DNA of 14,541 nt. Source: JBHIER01 sp046760705 [NCBI: bacterium]. GTDB taxonomy: Bacteria; JBHIER01; G020348925. The DNA is taken from positions 1 to 14,541 of the forward strand of contig JBHIER010000025.1 of NCBI GenBank assembly GCA_046760705.1, read 5' to 3'. The translations under genes were made by a program, and so were the position numbers. Each line of letters starts with the position of its first letter. Positions within the stretch are counted from its first letter, which is position 1. Below the pieces are notes generated by a model, which was not told where the DNA came from, did not search any database, and saw nothing but the letters and a program-made list of their open reading frames with translations. Positions 13,283 through 14,541 of the stretch are shown one piece after another.

Positions 13283-13813
13283 ATGGCTGAAAATGTTCCA
13301 GAGCGCCGATCCGGAAAGGATCGGCGGCGAAAGCCGACAAATCCTTTTAGCCTCAGGTGGTCGTTCAGAGGGCGGAGGCGCGGAGGGCGGCGAAAGGCCG
13401 ACGATGACCGTTTCGTGGACAAATACAGCGGCCGGCTCTTCTTTGCCCTGATCATCATCCTGGTTCTGTGCGCTTTTGACGGTGTAGCTACCGTCTACCA
13501 CCTCATCCACGGCACGGCTGTGGAGTTCAATCCCCTCATGGATTATGCTATCCAGCTCGGGTCGAGGAAATTCATCGTCTTTAAGATGGCGCTCACCTTC
13601 GTCTGTTTGCTCATGCTCATCTTCTACCGCCACGCTCGTGGGGTCAAAAAAGCCGTGCTCTTCATCATATTTATCTACATTCTCTTGACCGTGTATCATC
13701 TGTTTATTTTCAGTGTAACCTTGAACAACATCTCGGCGGTTCACCTTTCGTGCGGACTGTTGTTACAATTCTCCACCGGGAGGAAAAGTGCCCGCTCGTC
13801 CTGGACCTCGTAA
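13283..13813 (+). CDS. DUF5658-like small membrane protein
   Basis: A 176-residue inner-membrane protein. The first 45 residues are strikingly basic and hydrophilic (ERRSGKDRRRK, RGRRRGGRRK) and probably cytosolic. Three hydrophobic helices follow at about 52-75, 97-116 and 123-146. The segment FDGVATVYHLIHGTAVEFNP (65-84), followed by a lysine-bearing second helix (K101), fits the DUF5658 pattern of D in helix 1, E-x-N-P-L in the loop and K in helix 2. Function of the family is unknown. A 16-codon ORF (13240-13290) overlaps the start codon region and could couple translation. The glcD-like gene starts 16 bases downstream. The last 20 residues are not conserved-looking. Confidence 0.7.
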   Translation: MAENVPERRSGKDRRRKPTNPFSLRWSFRGRRRGGRRKADDDRFVDKYSGRLFFALIIILVLCAFDGVATVYHLIHGTAVEFNPLMDYAIQLGSRKFIVFKMALTFVCLLMLIFYRHARGVKKAVLFIIFIYILLTVYHLFIFSVTLNNISAVHLSCGLLLQFSTGRKSARSSWTS

Positions 13814-13829
13814 AAGGTGGATGTGAAGA

Positions 13830-14541
13830 GTGTACGCAAAAGTAGATGAAAATATCTTAGAGCGGTTGAAGAGCATTGTCGGCCGGAAGAATGTTCTGGC
13901 CGAAGAGGGCGACCGGGCCGATTATGCCTCTGACGAGACGCCGGATCTAAAATTTCTCCCCGAGGTGGTGGTCAAACCGGCCCGTGTTGAGGAGGTGGCT
14001 GAGGTGATGAGGGTGGCCAATGAGGCCCGGATTCCGGTGACGCCCCGGGGGGGTGGAACCGGCCTGAGCGGCGGTGCCCTCCCTGTTTACGGGGGGATCC
14101 TCATGGCCATGGAGCGAATGGGCCGCATCTTAGAGATCGACGGGGAGAACCTCATGGTGACCACCGAGCCCGGGATCATTACCGGAAAGTTGCAGGAGGC
14201 CGTGGAGGAGCTGGGTCTCTTCTATCCCCCGGACCCGGCCAGTCTGGAGAGTTGCAGCATTGGGGGCAACATCGCTGAGGGGGCTGGAGGACCGCGGGCG
14301 GTGAAGTACGGGGTGACAAAAGATTACGTGCGCGGCCTGGAGGCAGTGCTGTCCACGGGGGAGATCCTCTCATCCGGAGGCAAGCTGGTGAAGAACGTCA
14401 CCGGCTACGACCTCATCGGTCTGCTCGTCGGATCGGAGGGGACATTGGCCGTTGTGACCAAGATTGTGTTACAACTGCTTCCGCTTCCCAGAAAGAGGGT
14501 CGACCTTTTGGTCCCCTTCAACTCTCTGGAGGCGGCAGCCC
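13830..14541 (+). CDS. glcD: FAD-linked oxidase, glycolate oxidase GlcD-like (3' end cut by window)
   Basis: The first 237 codons of an FAD-dependent 2-hydroxyacid dehydrogenase of the GlcD / D-lactate dehydrogenase family, which oxidises glycolate or D-lactate and passes electrons onward, usually with a Fe-S partner. The PCMH-type FAD domain is clear: VVVKPARVEEVAEVMRVA (47-64), the FAD-binding loop TPRGGGTGLSGGALPV (71-86), YPPDPASLESCSIGGNIAEG (132-151) and KYGVTKDYVRGLEAVL (159-174). NVTGYDLIGLLVGSEGTL (189-206) follows. GTG at 13830 is the first possible start because TGA lies in frame at 13824-13826; AGGTGG at 13815-13820 is its ribosome binding site. The substrate-binding C-terminal half lies outside the window. 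Membership could also be D-lactate or another 2-hydroxyacid oxidase; glcE/glcF-like genes may follow downstream. Confidence 0.9.
   Translation, partial: MYAKVDENILERLKSIVGRKNVLAEEGDRADYASDETPDLKFLPEVVVKPARVEEVAEVMRVANEARIPVTPRGGGTGLSGGALPVYGGILMAMERMGRILEIDGENLMVTTEPGIITGKLQEAVEELGLFYPPDPASLESCSIGGNIAEGAGGPRAVKYGVTKDYVRGLEAVLSTGEILSSGGKLVKNVTGYDLIGLLVGSEGTLAVVTKIVLQLLPLPRKRVDLLVPFNSLEAAA

Noticed and set aside
13240-13290. 16-codon ORF overlapping the DUF5658-like start as a real leader-peptide gene
   Set aside because: Weak ribosome binding site and no attenuator-like structure or codon bias; it is mentioned only as possible coupling.
13151-13744. 197-codon minus-strand ORF
   Set aside because: It is antisense to the DUF5658-like membrane protein and covers the dispersed repeat; no domain is visible.
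1-14541. CRISPR array, tRNA or rRNA genes
   Set aside because: No regularly spaced direct repeats, no cloverleaf with the T-loop motif and no conserved rRNA blocks were seen.

Overview
The window most likely comes from an uncultured bacterium of the FCB superphylum or a related candidate phylum (KSB1-, Zixibacteria- or Ignavibacteria-like). This is inferred from two things: a secreted protein ending in a T9SS/FlgD-type tail of the 'QNYPNPFN' class, and a Bacteroidota-type secreted protein that databases often mislabel asparagine synthetase B. Most genes are GC-rich. Two stretches are visibly more AT-rich: the propeller gene at 6589-8835 and the restriction-modification module at 11532-13130.

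Layout. At 1-1404 lies a Cys/Met-metabolism PLP enzyme, open at the left edge. At 1405-1977 is a gene-poor, decayed-looking stretch with small coiled-coil and unrecognised ORFs. At 1978-2868, on the minus strand, is a coiled-coil/winged-helix/PD-(D/E)XK nuclease-like protein with a good sigma70-type promoter. Divergent to it is a plus-strand run: a secreted GATase-like protein (3068-4345), an iron-type alcohol dehydrogenase (4518-5669) and a metallo-beta-lactamase-fold hydrolase (5700-6479).

At 6589-8835 is a large secreted beta-propeller with a T9SS-type tail that carries short tandem repeats inside its coding sequence. At 8836-9727 there is no intact gene. That stretch holds a cluster of hairpins, a candidate promoter, a 12-bp palindrome and a frameshifted small membrane/coiled-coil gene. 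At 9734-11395 is a secreted protein joining a five-repeat propeller-like domain to a transglutaminase-like protease domain.

At 11532-13130 is an AT-rich type II restriction-modification module: an intact beta-class DNA methyltransferase overlapping a PD-(D/E)XK endonuclease gene interrupted by a one-base frameshift. A DUF5658-like membrane protein (13283-13813) and the start of a GlcD-type FAD-linked oxidase (13830 to the right edge) close the window.

How the genes fit together. The DUF5658-like gene and glcD are 16 nt apart, and the alcohol dehydrogenase and MBL hydrolase are 30 nt apart; each pair may be cotranscribed. The two secreted propeller proteins suggest an envelope or extracellular role. 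The restriction-modification cassette looks horizontally acquired and probably now only methylates, unless the frameshift is an assembly error. A 26-bp repeat occurs just before the AT-rich propeller gene and again just after the restriction-modification module.
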